Source: RYN-230 sp963844695
Lineage (GTDB): Bacteria > Actinomycetota > Actinomycetes > Streptosporangiales > Streptosporangiaceae
NCBI GenBank assembly: GCA_963844695.1
Contig: CAWJPL010000027.1
Coordinates: 186,001-250,000, forward strand
Length of the DNA stretch: 64,000 bases
Direction of reading: 5' to 3'
The position numbers were made by a program, and so were the translations under genes. Below, piece after piece: positions 56,383 to 64,000 of the stretch (position 1 is the stretch's first letter; each line of letters opens with the position of its first letter). The notes beneath the pieces were generated by a model, which did not search any database, was not told the DNA's origin, and worked only from the letters and a program-made list of their open reading frames with translations.

Positions 56383-56781
56383 ATGTCAATGACCGACCCC
56401 ATCGCAGACATGCTGACCCGTCTGCGCAACGCTAACTCGGCGTACCACGACACCGTGGGCATGCCCAGTTCCACGATCAAGGTCCGGATCGCGGAGATCC
56501 TCCAGCAGGAGGGCTACATCGCGGGCTGGAACGTGGAAGACGCCGAGGTAGGCAAGAGCCTGGTGCTGACCCTGAAGTTCGGGCCGACCCGGGAGCGTTC
56601 CATCGCGGGCATCAAGCGGGTCTCCAAGCCCGGCCTGCGGGTGTACGCCAAGAAGGACAACCTGCCCCGGGTGCTCGGCGGCCTCGGCGTTGCGATCATC
56701 TCCACCTCGACCGGCTTGATGACCGACAAGCAGGCGAACAAGCGCGGGGTAGGCGGGGAAGTCCTCGCCTACGTCTGGTAG
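56383..56781 (+). CDS. rpsH: Ribosomal protein S8
   Basis: The 132-residue protein (TDPIADMLTRLRNANSAYHD near the start; STSTGLMTDKQANKRGVGGE at the end) is normal S8, a 16S rRNA binder that in E. coli represses the spc operon. ATG 56383 follows GAGGAGGG; a second ATG two codons later is possible. Confidence 0.98.
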   Translation: MSMTDPIADMLTRLRNANSAYHDTVGMPSSTIKVRIAEILQQEGYIAGWNVEDAEVGKSLVLTLKFGPTRERSIAGIKRVSKPGLRVYAKKDNLPRVLGGLGVAIISTSTGLMTDKQANKRGVGGEVLAYVW

Positions 56782-56791
56782 GGAGACCGCG

Positions 56792-57328
56792 ATGTCACGA
56801 ATCGGACGGCTCCCCGTGGAGATTCCCGGGGGTGTCGATGTCACGCTCAACGGCCGTGAGGTCAGTGTCACAGGCCCCAAGGGCAGCCTGGCGCTGGAGC
56901 TCAGCCCTCCCATCGAGATCGCCCGGGAGGACGGCACCCTGAAGGTCACCCGCCCGAACGACGACGGCAAGGTGCGTGCGCTGCACGGGCTGTCCCGCAC
57001 CCTGGTGGCCAACATGGTGACCGGGGTGACCCAGGGCTACAGCAAGACCCTGGAGATCGTCGGCGTGGGTTACCGGGTGCAGGCCCGGGGCTCGAACCTC
57101 GAGTTCGCCCTGGGCTTCAGCCACCCGGTGACGGTCACGCCGCCGGACGGAATCACATTCCGCGTCGAGACACCCACCCGGCTTGTCGTTGAGGGAATTG
57201 ACAAGCAGCTGGTGGGCGAGGTCGCGGCCAACATACGGAAGCTGCGCAAGCCTGACCCGTACAAGGGCAAGGGCATCCGGTACCAGGGTGAGCAGGTCCG
57301 CCGCAAGGTCGGGAAGGCTGGTAAGTAA
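56792..57328 (+). CDS. rplF: Ribosomal protein L6
   Basis: The 178-residue protein (SRIGRLPVEIPGGVDVTLNG near the start; RKPDPYKGKGIRYQGEQVRR at the end) is normal L6, which has two duplicated domains and lies near the GTPase centre. It lies between rpsH and rplR with gaps of a few bases. Confidence 0.98.
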   Translation: MSRIGRLPVEIPGGVDVTLNGREVSVTGPKGSLALELSPPIEIAREDGTLKVTRPNDDGKVRALHGLSRTLVANMVTGVTQGYSKTLEIVGVGYRVQARGSNLEFALGFSHPVTVTPPDGITFRVETPTRLVVEGIDKQLVGEVAANIRKLRKPDPYKGKGIRYQGEQVRRKVGKAGK

Positions 57329-57331
57329 GCA

Positions 57332-57706
57332 ATGGCTGTCACGAAGACCCGGGCTCCGGGACGCACCGCCGCGCGGACGCGGCGGCACACGCGGGTCCGC
57401 AGGAAGGTCATGGGCAGTGCGGAGCGGCCTCGCCTGAACGTCACCCGGTCCGCCCGGCACACGTCCGTCCAGCTCATCGACGACAGCGTGGGCCGGACGG
57501 TCGCATCCGCGTCTACTCTGGAAGAGGCGCTCCGCGGGGCTGACGGCGACAAGACGGCCAAGGCCCGCCAGGTCGGCACGCTGCTCGCTGAGCGGGCCCG
57601 GGCCGCCGGGGTTTCCGCCGCCGTCTTCGACCGGAGCGGCTGGGCCTATCACGGCCGGATCGCGGCCCTCGCTGACGCGGTACGCGAAGGCGGGCTGGAC
57701 CTGTGA
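57332..57706 (+). CDS. rplR: Ribosomal protein L18
   Basis: The 124-residue protein has a basic N-terminal arm (TAARTRRHTRVRRKVMGSAERP) and the 5S rRNA-binding core (LNVTRSARHTSVQLIDD, FDRSGWAYHGRIAALADA). Length is normal. The ATG is three bases after the rplF stop. Confidence 0.98.
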   Translation: MAVTKTRAPGRTAARTRRHTRVRRKVMGSAERPRLNVTRSARHTSVQLIDDSVGRTVASASTLEEALRGADGDKTAKARQVGTLLAERARAAGVSAAVFDRSGWAYHGRIAALADAVREGGLDL

Positions 57707-57752
57707 GCGTCAAGCCCATGAGCGTTGAGACATACGAGAGAAGGAACATCTG

Positions 57753-58376
57753 ATGGCAGGAGCTCCGCGGCGTGGCGGCGGCGGTGGTGAGCGGCGTGAC
57801 CGCCGTGACGACCGCCGCGGCGGCGGTGCCGACAAGGGCACCGCTTACCTGGAGCGGGTCGTCACCATCAACCGGGTGGCCAAGGTCGTCCAGGGCGGGC
57901 GGCGGTTCAGCTTCACCGCCCTCGTCATCGTCGGTGACGGCAATGGCATGGTCGGCGTGGGCTACGGCAAGGCCAAGGAGGTGCCCGCGGCCATCGCCAA
58001 GGGCGTCGAGGCGGCCAAGAAGTCGTTCTTCCGGGTGCCCAGGATCGCCGGCACGATCCCGCACACCGTGCAGGGTGAGGAGTCCGCGGGTGTCGTGCTG
58101 CTGAAGCCGGCCAGCCCCGGTACCGGCGTCATCGCCGGCGGCCCGGTGCGCGCCGTGCTGGAGTGCGCGGGCGTGCACGACGTGCTGTCCCGCTCACTCG
58201 GCTCCTCCAACCCGATCAACGTCGTGCACGCGACGGTGGCCGCCCTGAAGAGCCTGAAGCGCCCGGAGGAAATCGCTGCCCGGCGCGGGCTTCCGATCGA
58301 GGACGTGGCCCCGGCGGCCATGCTGCGCGCCCGCGCGGCAGCGGCTGCCCTCGGCGCCGCGTCCGGCAACAGCTGA
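57753..58376 (+). CDS. rpsE: Ribosomal protein S5
   Basis: The 207-residue protein has a Gly/Arg/Asp-rich N-terminal arm, then the S5 core (LERVVTINRVAKVVQGGRRF, GYGKAKEVPAAIAKGVE). S5 takes part in translational fidelity; spectinomycin resistance maps to the loop near VVQGGRRF, which looks normal. GAGAGAAGGAACATCTG precedes the ATG. Confidence 0.98.
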   Translation: MAGAPRRGGGGGERRDRRDDRRGGGADKGTAYLERVVTINRVAKVVQGGRRFSFTALVIVGDGNGMVGVGYGKAKEVPAAIAKGVEAAKKSFFRVPRIAGTIPHTVQGEESAGVVLLKPASPGTGVIAGGPVRAVLECAGVHDVLSRSLGSSNPINVVHATVAALKSLKRPEEIAARRGLPIEDVAPAAMLRARAAAAALGAASGNS

Positions 58377-58389
58377 GCGGAGGCCGACG

Positions 58390-58572
58390 ATGGCACAGCT
58401 GAAGGTAACCCAGACCCGGTCGGAGATCGGGGGAACCAAGTCCCAGCGGGCGTCCCTGCGCTCGCTCGGGCTGAAGCGGATCGGGCACGTGATCGTCAAG
58501 GACGACCGGCCCGAGTTCCGCGGCATGATCTACGCGGTGCGGCACCTCGTCACCGTCGAGGAGGTCGACTGA
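58390..58572 (+). CDS. rpmD: Ribosomal protein L30
   Basis: The 60-residue protein (AQLKVTQTRSEIGGTKSQRA at its start) is normal L30. The ATG follows GAGCGGAGG. rplO begins two bases after the stop, in the common spc order. Confidence 0.97.
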   Translation: MAQLKVTQTRSEIGGTKSQRASLRSLGLKRIGHVIVKDDRPEFRGMIYAVRHLVTVEEVD

Positions 58573-58573
58573 C

Positions 58574-59014
58574 ATGCTGAAGATCCATCATCTCCGCCCG
58601 GCCCCGGGCTCGCGCACCGAGCGCACCCGGGTCGGCCGCGGTCAGGGATCCAAGGGCAAGACCGCGGGCCGCGGGACCAAGGGGACCAAGGCCCGTGGCC
58701 AGGTGCACCTGGGGTTCGAGGGTGGCCAGATGCCGCTCCAGCGCCGGGTGCCGAAGCTGAGGGGCTTCTCCAACCTGTCGTTCAAGACCACCTACCAGGT
58801 GGTCAACATCGGGCGGCTCGCCGAGCTGTACCCGCAGGGCGGCGACGTGACCCCCGAGGACCTGGTGGCCAGGGGCGCGGTGCGTTCGGGCGAACTGGTC
58901 AAGGTGCTCGGGACGGGCGACACGGCGGTGGCCCTGAGAGTGACCGCCCACGCGTTCTCGGCTTCCGCCCGGGAGAAGCTCACAGCCGCTGGGGGAACCG
59001 TCACTGAGCTGTAA
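58574..59014 (+). CDS. rplO: Ribosomal protein L15
   Basis: The 146-residue protein has the Gly/Arg/Lys-rich N-terminal arm (GRGQGSKGKTAGRGTKGTKA) and the globular C-terminal domain (LVKVLGTGDTAVALRVTAH). L15 is a late 50S assembly protein. A GC-rich hairpin and a 261-base spacer separate it from secY. Confidence 0.98.
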   Translation: MLKIHHLRPAPGSRTERTRVGRGQGSKGKTAGRGTKGTKARGQVHLGFEGGQMPLQRRVPKLRGFSNLSFKTTYQVVNIGRLAELYPQGGDVTPEDLVARGAVRSGELVKVLGTGDTAVALRVTAHAFSASAREKLTAAGGTVTEL

Positions 59015-59275
59015 CGCGCTCGCCAGCAGGCGGCGGCCGGGAAGACCCCGGACCGCCGCTGCGGCGCGTGACCAGCCTGGCACGTTGTCCCCCTGCCAGA
59101 CGTTGTATGGCCGTGGCACGTTGTCCACCAGCGTGCAGCAGACAGTCATCGTCACTGAGTGCAGGGGGCTGTTACGGTGCCGCGGACGCGTTACACTGCG
59201 GCGCACCGGCCGTCGCCGCCAGCTCTCGGGAGGGCGCGGCATCACCCAGTTGACCCATCTAGTTGAGGACGGCGC
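59015..59275 (+). promoter_or_regulatory. rplO-secY spacer: hairpin, direct repeats and -10 box
   Basis: A GC hairpin at about 59030-59059 (GCGGCGGCCGGG against CCCCGGACCGCCGC) follows rplO. TGGCACGTTGTCC occurs twice, at 59078-59090 and 59114-59126, 36 bases apart. A -10 box TACACT at 59192-59197, the same hexamer as in the rpoB promoter, lies before the secY start. So secY-adk probably has its own promoter, with the direct repeat as a possible activator or repressor site. Confidence 0.55.
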
Positions 59276-60596
59276 ATGCTGACCGCGTTCCTCCGGGCCT
59301 TCCGGACGCCTGACCTGCGCAAGAAGCTGCTGTTCACGCTAGCGATCTTGGCTCTCTTCCGGTTCGGCGCGGCCATCCCCATCCCGGGCGTCTCCGAGAA
59401 GGCCGTTACCTTCTGTACCGGCCTGGAGAAGTCGAGCAGCGCGGCGGGCGTCTACCAGCTCGTCAACTTGTTCAGCGGCGGCGCGCTGCTCAGGCTGTCG
59501 GTGTTCGCCCTCGGCATCATGCCGTACATCACCGCCAGCATCATCCTCCAGCTGCTCGCCGTGGTGATCCCACGGCTGGAGACGCTGCGCCAGGAGGGCC
59601 AGGCCGGCCAGGCCAAGATCACCCAGTACACCCGGTACCTCACCATCGGGCTGGCCATCCTCCAGTTCAACCGGCATCATCGCCTACGCCCGGTCCGGGA
59701 ACCTGTTCCAGAACTGCAACGAGTCGCTGATCCCGAACTCGTCGGTGTTCACCATCGCCACCATGGTCATCACCATGACCGCCGGCACCGCGGTCATCAT
59801 GTGGCTGGGTGAGCTGATCACCGACCGCGGCGTGGGCAACGGCATGTCGGTCCTCATCTTCACCACGGTCATCTCGCAGATGTTCGGCTACCTGGCCGAC
59901 GTCTTCAAGGTCAAGGGCACGTTCGTGCTGGCCATCGTGCTGCTGGTCGGGGTCGGGATCGTGGCCTTCGTGGTCTTCATGGAACAGGCCCAGCGCCGGA
60001 TCCCGGTGCAGTACGCCAAGCGCATGGTGGGCCGCAAGATGTACGGCGGCACCTCCACCTACATCCCGCTGAAGGTGAACCAGGCCGGCGTCATCCCGGT
60101 CATCTTCGCCTCGTCGCTGCTCTACATCCCGGAGCTGGCCGCCACGCTGTTCGGCAGCAAGACCCACCCGCAGGGCTGGGTCACGTTCGTCGAGACCGAG
60201 CTCGGCACCGGGAGCATCGGCGACTCCAAGCTCTACATGGGATTGTTCTTCGTCCTCATCGTCTTCTTCACGTACTTCTACGTGTCCATCACGTTCAACC
60301 CGACCGAGGTGGCGGACAACATGAAGAAGTACGGGGGGTTCATTCCGGGCATCCGCCCCGGGCGGCCGACCGCCCAGTACCTGAACTACGTGCTCACCCG
60401 GCTCACCGCCCCGGGGTCTTTGTACCTGGGCCTCATCGCTCTTGTCCCCATGATCGCGTTCGCGCTGCTGGGGGTGGGGAGCCAGTTCCCCTTCGGCGGG
60501 ACCACCATCCTGATCGCGGTGGGCGTGGGACTGGACACGGTGAAGCAGATCGAGAGCCAGTTGCAGCAGCGCAACTATGAGGGCTTCTTGCGATAG
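59276..60596 (+). CDS. secY: Preprotein translocase subunit SecY, frame broken by one base
   Basis: The ATG at 59276 (GAGGA upstream) opens a normal SecY N-terminus (MLTAFLRAFRTPDLRKKLLFTLA) as far as TRYLTIGLAILQ. There the frame turns to His/Arg-rich nonsense. One base on, the sequence continues as TGIIAYARSGNLFQN and reads through the remaining helices to NYEGFLR and the stop at 60594-60596. An extra base near 59669 explains this. Corrected, the protein has about 439 residues and ten helices, standard for SecY, the channel of the Sec translocon. The gene is essential, so a sequence error is more likely than a true mutation. Confidence 0.9.
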
Positions 60597-61249
60597 TGCG
60601 AGTCGTCCTCGTCGGGCCCCCCGGTGCGGGCAAGGGGACACAGGCCCAGTTCATAGCGTCGCACCTGTCCATCCCGAAGATCTCGACAGGTGACATCTTC
60701 CGTACCAACGTCAGTCAGGGGACGGCGCTCGGCCGACGCGCTCAGGCGTTCATGGAGCGCGGCGACCTGGTGCCGGACGAGGTGACCATCGCCATGGTCA
60801 CCGACCGGCTGCAGGAAGACGATACGCAGTCGGGGTTCTTGCTGGACGGGTTCCCGCGGACCGTCCCGCAGGCCGAGACGCTCAAGAAGATGCTCGCCTC
60901 CTGGGACACCCGGCTGGACGTGGTCCTGGAACTGGTGGTGGACGACGACGAGGTCGTGCGGCGGCTGTCGGGCCGCCGGACCTGCCGCCGCTGCGGCCGG
61001 GTCTGGCACGTGCTGTTCGATCCGCCCGCGCACCGGGACACGTGCGACGACTGCGGGGGAGAGCTGTTCCAGCGGGACGACGACCGCGAGGAGACGATCC
61101 GGCACCGGGTCGAGGTCTACCTGGAGCAGACCGCCCCGCTCGTCGCGTTCTACGCCGACGAGGGCATCCTGCTCGGCATCGACGCCACCGGGCCGGTGGA
61201 GGAGATCACCGAGCGGGCTCTCAGCGCCCTCCGGCGGTTCATTCGCTGA
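60596..61249 (+). CDS. adk: Adenylate kinase with zinc-type lid
   Basis: The 217-residue enzyme converts ATP and AMP to two ADP. The P-loop is GPPGAGKGTQ, the AMP site has STGDIFR and LLDGFPRT, and the lid has four cysteines (CRRCGRVW and CDDCGGELF), so it probably binds zinc. The GTG at 60596 shares a base with the secY stop. In most actinobacteria map follows; here a DUF1707 gene follows instead. Confidence 0.97.
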   Translation: MRVVLVGPPGAGKGTQAQFIASHLSIPKISTGDIFRTNVSQGTALGRRAQAFMERGDLVPDEVTIAMVTDRLQEDDTQSGFLLDGFPRTVPQAETLKKMLASWDTRLDVVLELVVDDDEVVRRLSGRRTCRRCGRVWHVLFDPPAHRDTCDDCGGELFQRDDDREETIRHRVEVYLEQTAPLVAFYADEGILLGIDATGPVEEITERALSALRRFIR

Positions 61250-61299
61250 GGTGCATCGTGGGTACGGTGGAACCGCACAGATCCCTCAGGAGGTTGCGG

Positions 61300-61566
61300 A
61301 TGCCGAGTGATCCGAAGATCCGCGCGTCCGACGCCGACCGCGACCGCACCGCTGCCCTGCTACGGGAGCATCTCGCCGCCGGGCGGCTGACCGCTGAGGA
61401 GTACCACGAGCGGCTGGACCTCGCCTACGAGGCGAAGACCCTCGGCCAGCTCGACGAGCTGATGGCGGATCTGCCCGGGATCGACCTGTACGAACTGCCC
61501 GACGCCAAGCTGCGCCGGGGCCGGGCCGGCAACGTACCGCTCCCCTGGGAGCGCCCCGGGAAGTAG
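61300..61566 (+). CDS. DUF1707 (SHOCT-like) domain protein
   Basis: The 88-residue protein contains DADRDRTAALLREHLAAGRLTAEEYHERLDLAYEAKTLGQLDELMADLP, the DUF1707 pattern found in many short actinobacterial proteins. In most of these, membrane helices or another domain follow; here the protein ends soon after with a Pro/Arg-rich tail. Function is unknown. ATG 61300 follows AGGAGG. It lies between adk and infA, where map is usually found. Confidence 0.87.
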   Translation: MPSDPKIRASDADRDRTAALLREHLAAGRLTAEEYHERLDLAYEAKTLGQLDELMADLPGIDLYELPDAKLRRGRAGNVPLPWERPGK

Positions 61567-61834
61567 TCCTGGGGGAGTAGGCTGCGGGGGTTGGCGTTAG
61601 GGAATTTTCCTGCCCTGGGTCTGGTTCGCAATGTCTAGCGGGGTCGCGTAGACTCTGCTGCGGCTCGTGAGTTGCCCTGTGCTGGCTTTTGCCGGTCGCC
61701 TCACGAGTGTTGAGCAAGACCACGCATTCCTGGTGCGGCACAGTCCTGGGATGCACCTTGACAGAAACGTAGACAACACCCGCCTGCACACCGTCAGCGG
61801 TGGTGAGCGGGCCCGACAGTGAAGCGCGGAGGAT
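61567..61834 (+). promoter_or_regulatory. infA upstream region
   Basis: A -10 box TAGACT lies at 61649-61654. The leader after it holds complementary octamers CTCGTGAG at 61664-61671 and CTCACGAG at 61700-61707, which can form a hairpin near the start of the transcript. A TTGACA at 61758-61763 has no good partner. GGAGG before the ATG at 61835 serves infA. Confidence 0.5.
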
Positions 61835-62056
61835 ATGCCCAAAAAGGACGGCGCCATCGAGATCGAGGGCAGGATCGTCGAGTCACTTCCCAATGCCTTC
61901 TTCCGGGTGGAGCTAGACAATGGGCACAAGGTCCTCGCCCACATCAGCGGGAAGATGCGGATGCACTACATCCGCATCCTGCCCGATGACCGGGTGGTCG
62001 TCGAGCTGAGCCCGTACGACCTGAGCCGTGGCCGGATTGTCTACCGGTACAAGTAA
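61835..62056 (+). CDS. infA: Translation initiation factor IF-1
   Basis: The 73-residue protein (KKDGAIEIEGRIVESLPNAF near the start, ending YDLSRGRIVYRYK) is normal IF-1, an OB-fold protein bound at the A site during initiation. The ATG follows CGCGGAGG. It heads the group infA-rpmJ-rpsM-rpsK-rpsD. Confidence 0.98.
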   Translation: MPKKDGAIEIEGRIVESLPNAFFRVELDNGHKVLAHISGKMRMHYIRILPDDRVVVELSPYDLSRGRIVYRYK

Positions 62057-62104
62057 CGGACTGACGCAGGACATTGACCTGTCCCAGCGCCGGAGGAGGC
62101 CACG

Positions 62105-62218
62105 ATGAAGGTCAAGCCCAGTGTGAAGAAGATTTGCAGCAAGTGCCGGGTGATCCGGCGGCATGGCCGCGTGATGGTCATCTGCTCTGACCCTCGGCAC
62201 AAGCAGCGCCAGGGCTGA
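62105..62218 (+). CDS. rpmJ: Ribosomal protein L36, zinc type
   Basis: The 37-residue protein (MKVKPSVKKICSKCRVIRRH at its start) has the zinc ligands Cys-x2-Cys, Cys and His (CSKC, ICSDPRH), so it is the zinc-binding form of L36. GGAGGAGGCCACG precedes the ATG. It lies in the standard place between infA and rpsM. Confidence 0.97.
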   Translation: MKVKPSVKKICSKCRVIRRHGRVMVICSDPRHKQRQG

Positions 62219-62241
62219 CGCCCGACCAACACGCACCGCAG

Positions 62242-62269
62242 CCCGTGTGTGGCACCAGCCGCACACGGG
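62242..62269 (+). other. Hairpin between rpmJ and rpsM
   Basis: CCCGTGTGTGG pairs with CCGCACACGGG (one G-U pair) around a six-base loop in the 142-base spacer. It may be a partial terminator, a processing site or part of an S13/S4-type control element. Confidence 0.5.
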
Positions 62270-62360
62270 TTACCCCCGGTAGGAGGCCGGGGCCCGGCCC
62301 GGGCAGGGGCGGGGGAGCGGCGCGTACGACCTCCTCGACGAAAAGGAGAACTGCCCGCCC

Positions 62361-62741
62361 ATGGCACGCCTAGTTGGCGTTGACCTTCCCCGCGAAAAGC
62401 GGCTGGAAGTCGCTCTGACCTACATCTACGGAATCGGGCGCACCCGTGCGCTCGAGACGCTGAGCGCCACTGGCGTCAGCGGCGACACGAGGGTCCATGA
62501 ACTCGGAGAGGACGACCTGGTCCGTCTCCGGGACTGGATCGAGGCGACCTACCGGGTCGAAGGCGATCTGCGCCGCGAGGTGCAGGCGGATATCCGCCGC
62601 AAGATCGAGATCGGGTGCTATCAGGGAATTCGTCATCGTCGTGGGCTGCCGGTACACGGCCAGCGCACCCAGACGAACGCCCGCACCCGTAAGGGCAGGA
62701 AGAAGACAGTGGCCGGCAAGAAGAAGGCCGGGAAGAAGTAG
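62361..62741 (+). CDS. rpsM: Ribosomal protein S13
   Basis: The 126-residue protein (ARLVGVDLPREKRLEVALTY at its start) is normal S13, in the 30S head, with the Lys-rich C-terminal tail (TVAGKKKAGKK) that contacts the P-site tRNA. AAGGAG precedes the ATG. Confidence 0.98.
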   Translation: MARLVGVDLPREKRLEVALTYIYGIGRTRALETLSATGVSGDTRVHELGEDDLVRLRDWIEATYRVEGDLRREVQADIRRKIEIGCYQGIRHRRGLPVHGQRTQTNARTRKGRKKTVAGKKKAGKK

Positions 62742-62834
62742 TCCGCGCCCGTTGCCACTGCTGGTCAGGGCCTGATTCTTAGCACCCAGCCCGGATCACA
62801 CTGCGGACCGACGACCTCACTGAATAGGAAGCAG

Positions 62835-63236
62835 ATGCCGCCAAAGAGCCGTACTGGCGCCAAGAAGGTGCGCCGGAAGGAACGGAAGAACGTCGCTCAC
62901 GGGCACGCCCACATCAGGAGCACGTTCAACAACACCATCGTCTCGATCACCGATCCCGTGGGCAACGTCATTTCCTGGGCGTCGTCCGGCCAGGTCGGGT
63001 TCAAGGGATCACGCAAGTCCACGCCATTCGCGGCGCAGATGGCGGCCGAGGCCGCGGCGCGCCGGGCCATGGAGCACGGGATGCGCAAGGTCGACGTATT
63101 CGTCAAAGGTCCTGGGTCTGGACGGGAGACCGCCATCCGGTCGCTGCAGGCGACCGGCCTGGAGGTTGGCTCGATCCAGGACGTCACCCCGGTTCCGCAC
63201 AATGGCTGCCGCCCGCCTAAGCGGCGCCGGGTCTGA
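62835..63236 (+). CDS. rpsK: Ribosomal protein S11
   Basis: The 133-residue protein (GHAHIRSTFNNTIVSITDPV; SIQDVTPVPHNGCRPPKRRR) is normal S11 of the 30S platform. The ATG follows TAGGAAGC. rpsD follows after 14 bases. Confidence 0.98.
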   Translation: MPPKSRTGAKKVRRKERKNVAHGHAHIRSTFNNTIVSITDPVGNVISWASSGQVGFKGSRKSTPFAAQMAAEAAARRAMEHGMRKVDVFVKGPGSGRETAIRSLQATGLEVGSIQDVTPVPHNGCRPPKRRRV

Positions 63237-63250
63237 GGAGTAGCGCGAAG

Positions 63251-63877
63251 ATGGCTCGATACACAGGCGCGGACTGCAAGCTCTGCCGCCGCGAGAAGAT
63301 GAAGCTCTTCCTGAAGGGCTCTAAGTGCGATTCGCCGAAGTGCCCCATTGAGATCCGGCCCTACCCGCCGGGTGAGCACGGCCGCAACCGGCCCAAGGAG
63401 AGCGAGTACCTGCTTCAGATCCGCGAGAAGCAGAAGGCTCGCCGGGTCTACGGCATCCTCGAGCGGCAGTTCCACGGCTACTATGAGGAAGCCACCCGCA
63501 AGCGGGGTATGACCGGGGAGAACCTGCTCCAGATCCTGGAGAGCCGCCTGGACAACGTGGTGTACCGGGCGGGGTTCGCGAAGAGCCGGGACATGGCCCG
63601 CCAGCTGGTCCGGCACGGTCACTTTGTCGTCAACGGCAAGAAGGTGGACATTCCGTCCTACCGGGTGAGCGAGAACGACATCATCGAGGTCAAGCCGAAG
63701 TCCGTGGAGCTGACCCCCATGGTGGTGGCGCGCGCCGAAGCCGGCGAGCGGCCGTCTCCCGCCTGGATGGAAGTCATCCCGGACAAGATGCGAATCTTGA
63801 TCCACACTCTCCCGGTCCGGGCGCAGATCGACACCCAGGTCCAGGAACAGCTCATCGTCGAGTACTACTCGAAGTAA
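63251..63877 (+). CDS. rpsD: Ribosomal protein S4, zinc type
   Basis: The 208-residue protein has the N-terminal zinc cysteines (CKLCRREKMKLFLKGSKCDSPKC) and an S4 RNA-binding domain (LDNVVYRAGFAKSRDMARQLV). S4 starts 30S assembly. Length is standard. The final 120 bases of the window contain a GC stem and a ribosome site at the right edge (GGAGAAAGGGG); rpoA is expected next. Confidence 0.98.
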   Translation: MARYTGADCKLCRREKMKLFLKGSKCDSPKCPIEIRPYPPGEHGRNRPKESEYLLQIREKQKARRVYGILERQFHGYYEEATRKRGMTGENLLQILESRLDNVVYRAGFAKSRDMARQLVRHGHFVVNGKKVDIPSYRVSENDIIEVKPKSVELTPMVVARAEAGERPSPAWMEVIPDKMRILIHTLPVRAQIDTQVQEQLIVEYYSK

Positions 63878-64000
63878 CAGCTCACCGGGCCGTCACGTCG
63901 TGGCGGCCCGGGAGCGGTGGACAGCCGGGCCGTCAGCGGCCTGGCTGTCAGCGAAGATCGCGGCGTCAAATAGCGGGCGCCGCGGAGAAAGGGGTACCAA
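63878..64000 (+). other. rpsD-rpoA spacer, cut by the window edge
   Basis: The stretch contains GGGCCGTCACGTCGTGGCGGCCC-type complementary runs near 63,887-63,912, possibly a hairpin, and ends in a purine-rich ribosome-site-like sequence. The start of the next gene, expected to be rpoA, is not included. Confidence 0.4.

Overview
This window is GC-rich actinobacterial chromosome, about 70% G+C by eye, with codons ending almost always in G or C. The evidence is the gene order tRNA-Trp, secE, nusG, rplK, rplA, rplJ, rplL, rpoB, rpoC, then rpsL, rpsG, fusA, tuf, the S10 and spc operons and infA to rpsD, together with tRNA-Met, rpmG, MaoC dehydratases and murB just upstream. A hadA/hadB-type dehydratase pair beside rpmG, a Tad (Flp) pilus locus with a BTAD regulator, GTG/TTG starts, many GTGA/ATGA overlaps and several leaderless-looking promoters suggest a filamentous or soil actinomycete, perhaps near Streptosporangiales; the family is inference.

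Layout. 1-13,361: accessory metabolism. This holds the end of an Asp/Pro-rich protein, a membrane-anchored beta-propeller-like protein with a broken frame, two SAM methyltransferases, a vanillate demethylase-like operon (Rieske oxygenase, small CHCG protein, reductase, IclR regulator), an LtrA membrane protein, an epoxide-hydrolase-like enzyme, tRNA-Met, rpmG, hadA (frameshifted), hadB, murB, a patatin-like protein and an HSL-family esterase. 13,389-26,801: a Tad pilus island. Prepilin peptidase, a secreted protein and a lipoprotein lie on the minus strand. Diverging from them are cpaB, tadZ, tadA, tadB, tadC, a Flp pilin, two TadE-like minor pilins, a TadG-like protein and a very large membrane/LysM/BTAD protein read in three frames. 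27,158-29,490: adenosine deaminase and a class I aminotransferase on the minus strand. 29,705-42,248: tRNA-Trp through rpoC. 42,452-44,387: CsbD and two minus-strand membrane/SDR genes. 44,910-63,877: the str, S10, spc and infA-rpsD clusters, with secY, adk and a DUF1707 gene. rpoA is expected just past the right edge.

Working together: the right half builds the translation and transcription machinery and is broken into units by strong hairpins (after rplL, rpoC, csbD and tuf) and by promoters carrying inverted repeats (rpoB, rpsL). The Tad island encodes a complete pilus machine with its own peptidase and a surface/regulatory protein.

Main points of interest: (1) eight one-base frame breaks, including in essential secY, which look like sequence errors but should be checked; (2) ribosomal protein S12 with Arg at position 88, a known streptomycin-resistance residue, and RpoB with Thr/Ala at two rifampicin-region positions; (3) short tandem repeats of 13-21 bp scattered through coding and non-coding DNA; (4) a Tad locus ending in a membrane-LysM-BTAD regulator; (5) palindromic elements in the rpoB and rpsL promoters; (6) no map gene between adk and infA. 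I found no CRISPR array, prophage, insertion sequence or clearly new defence system.
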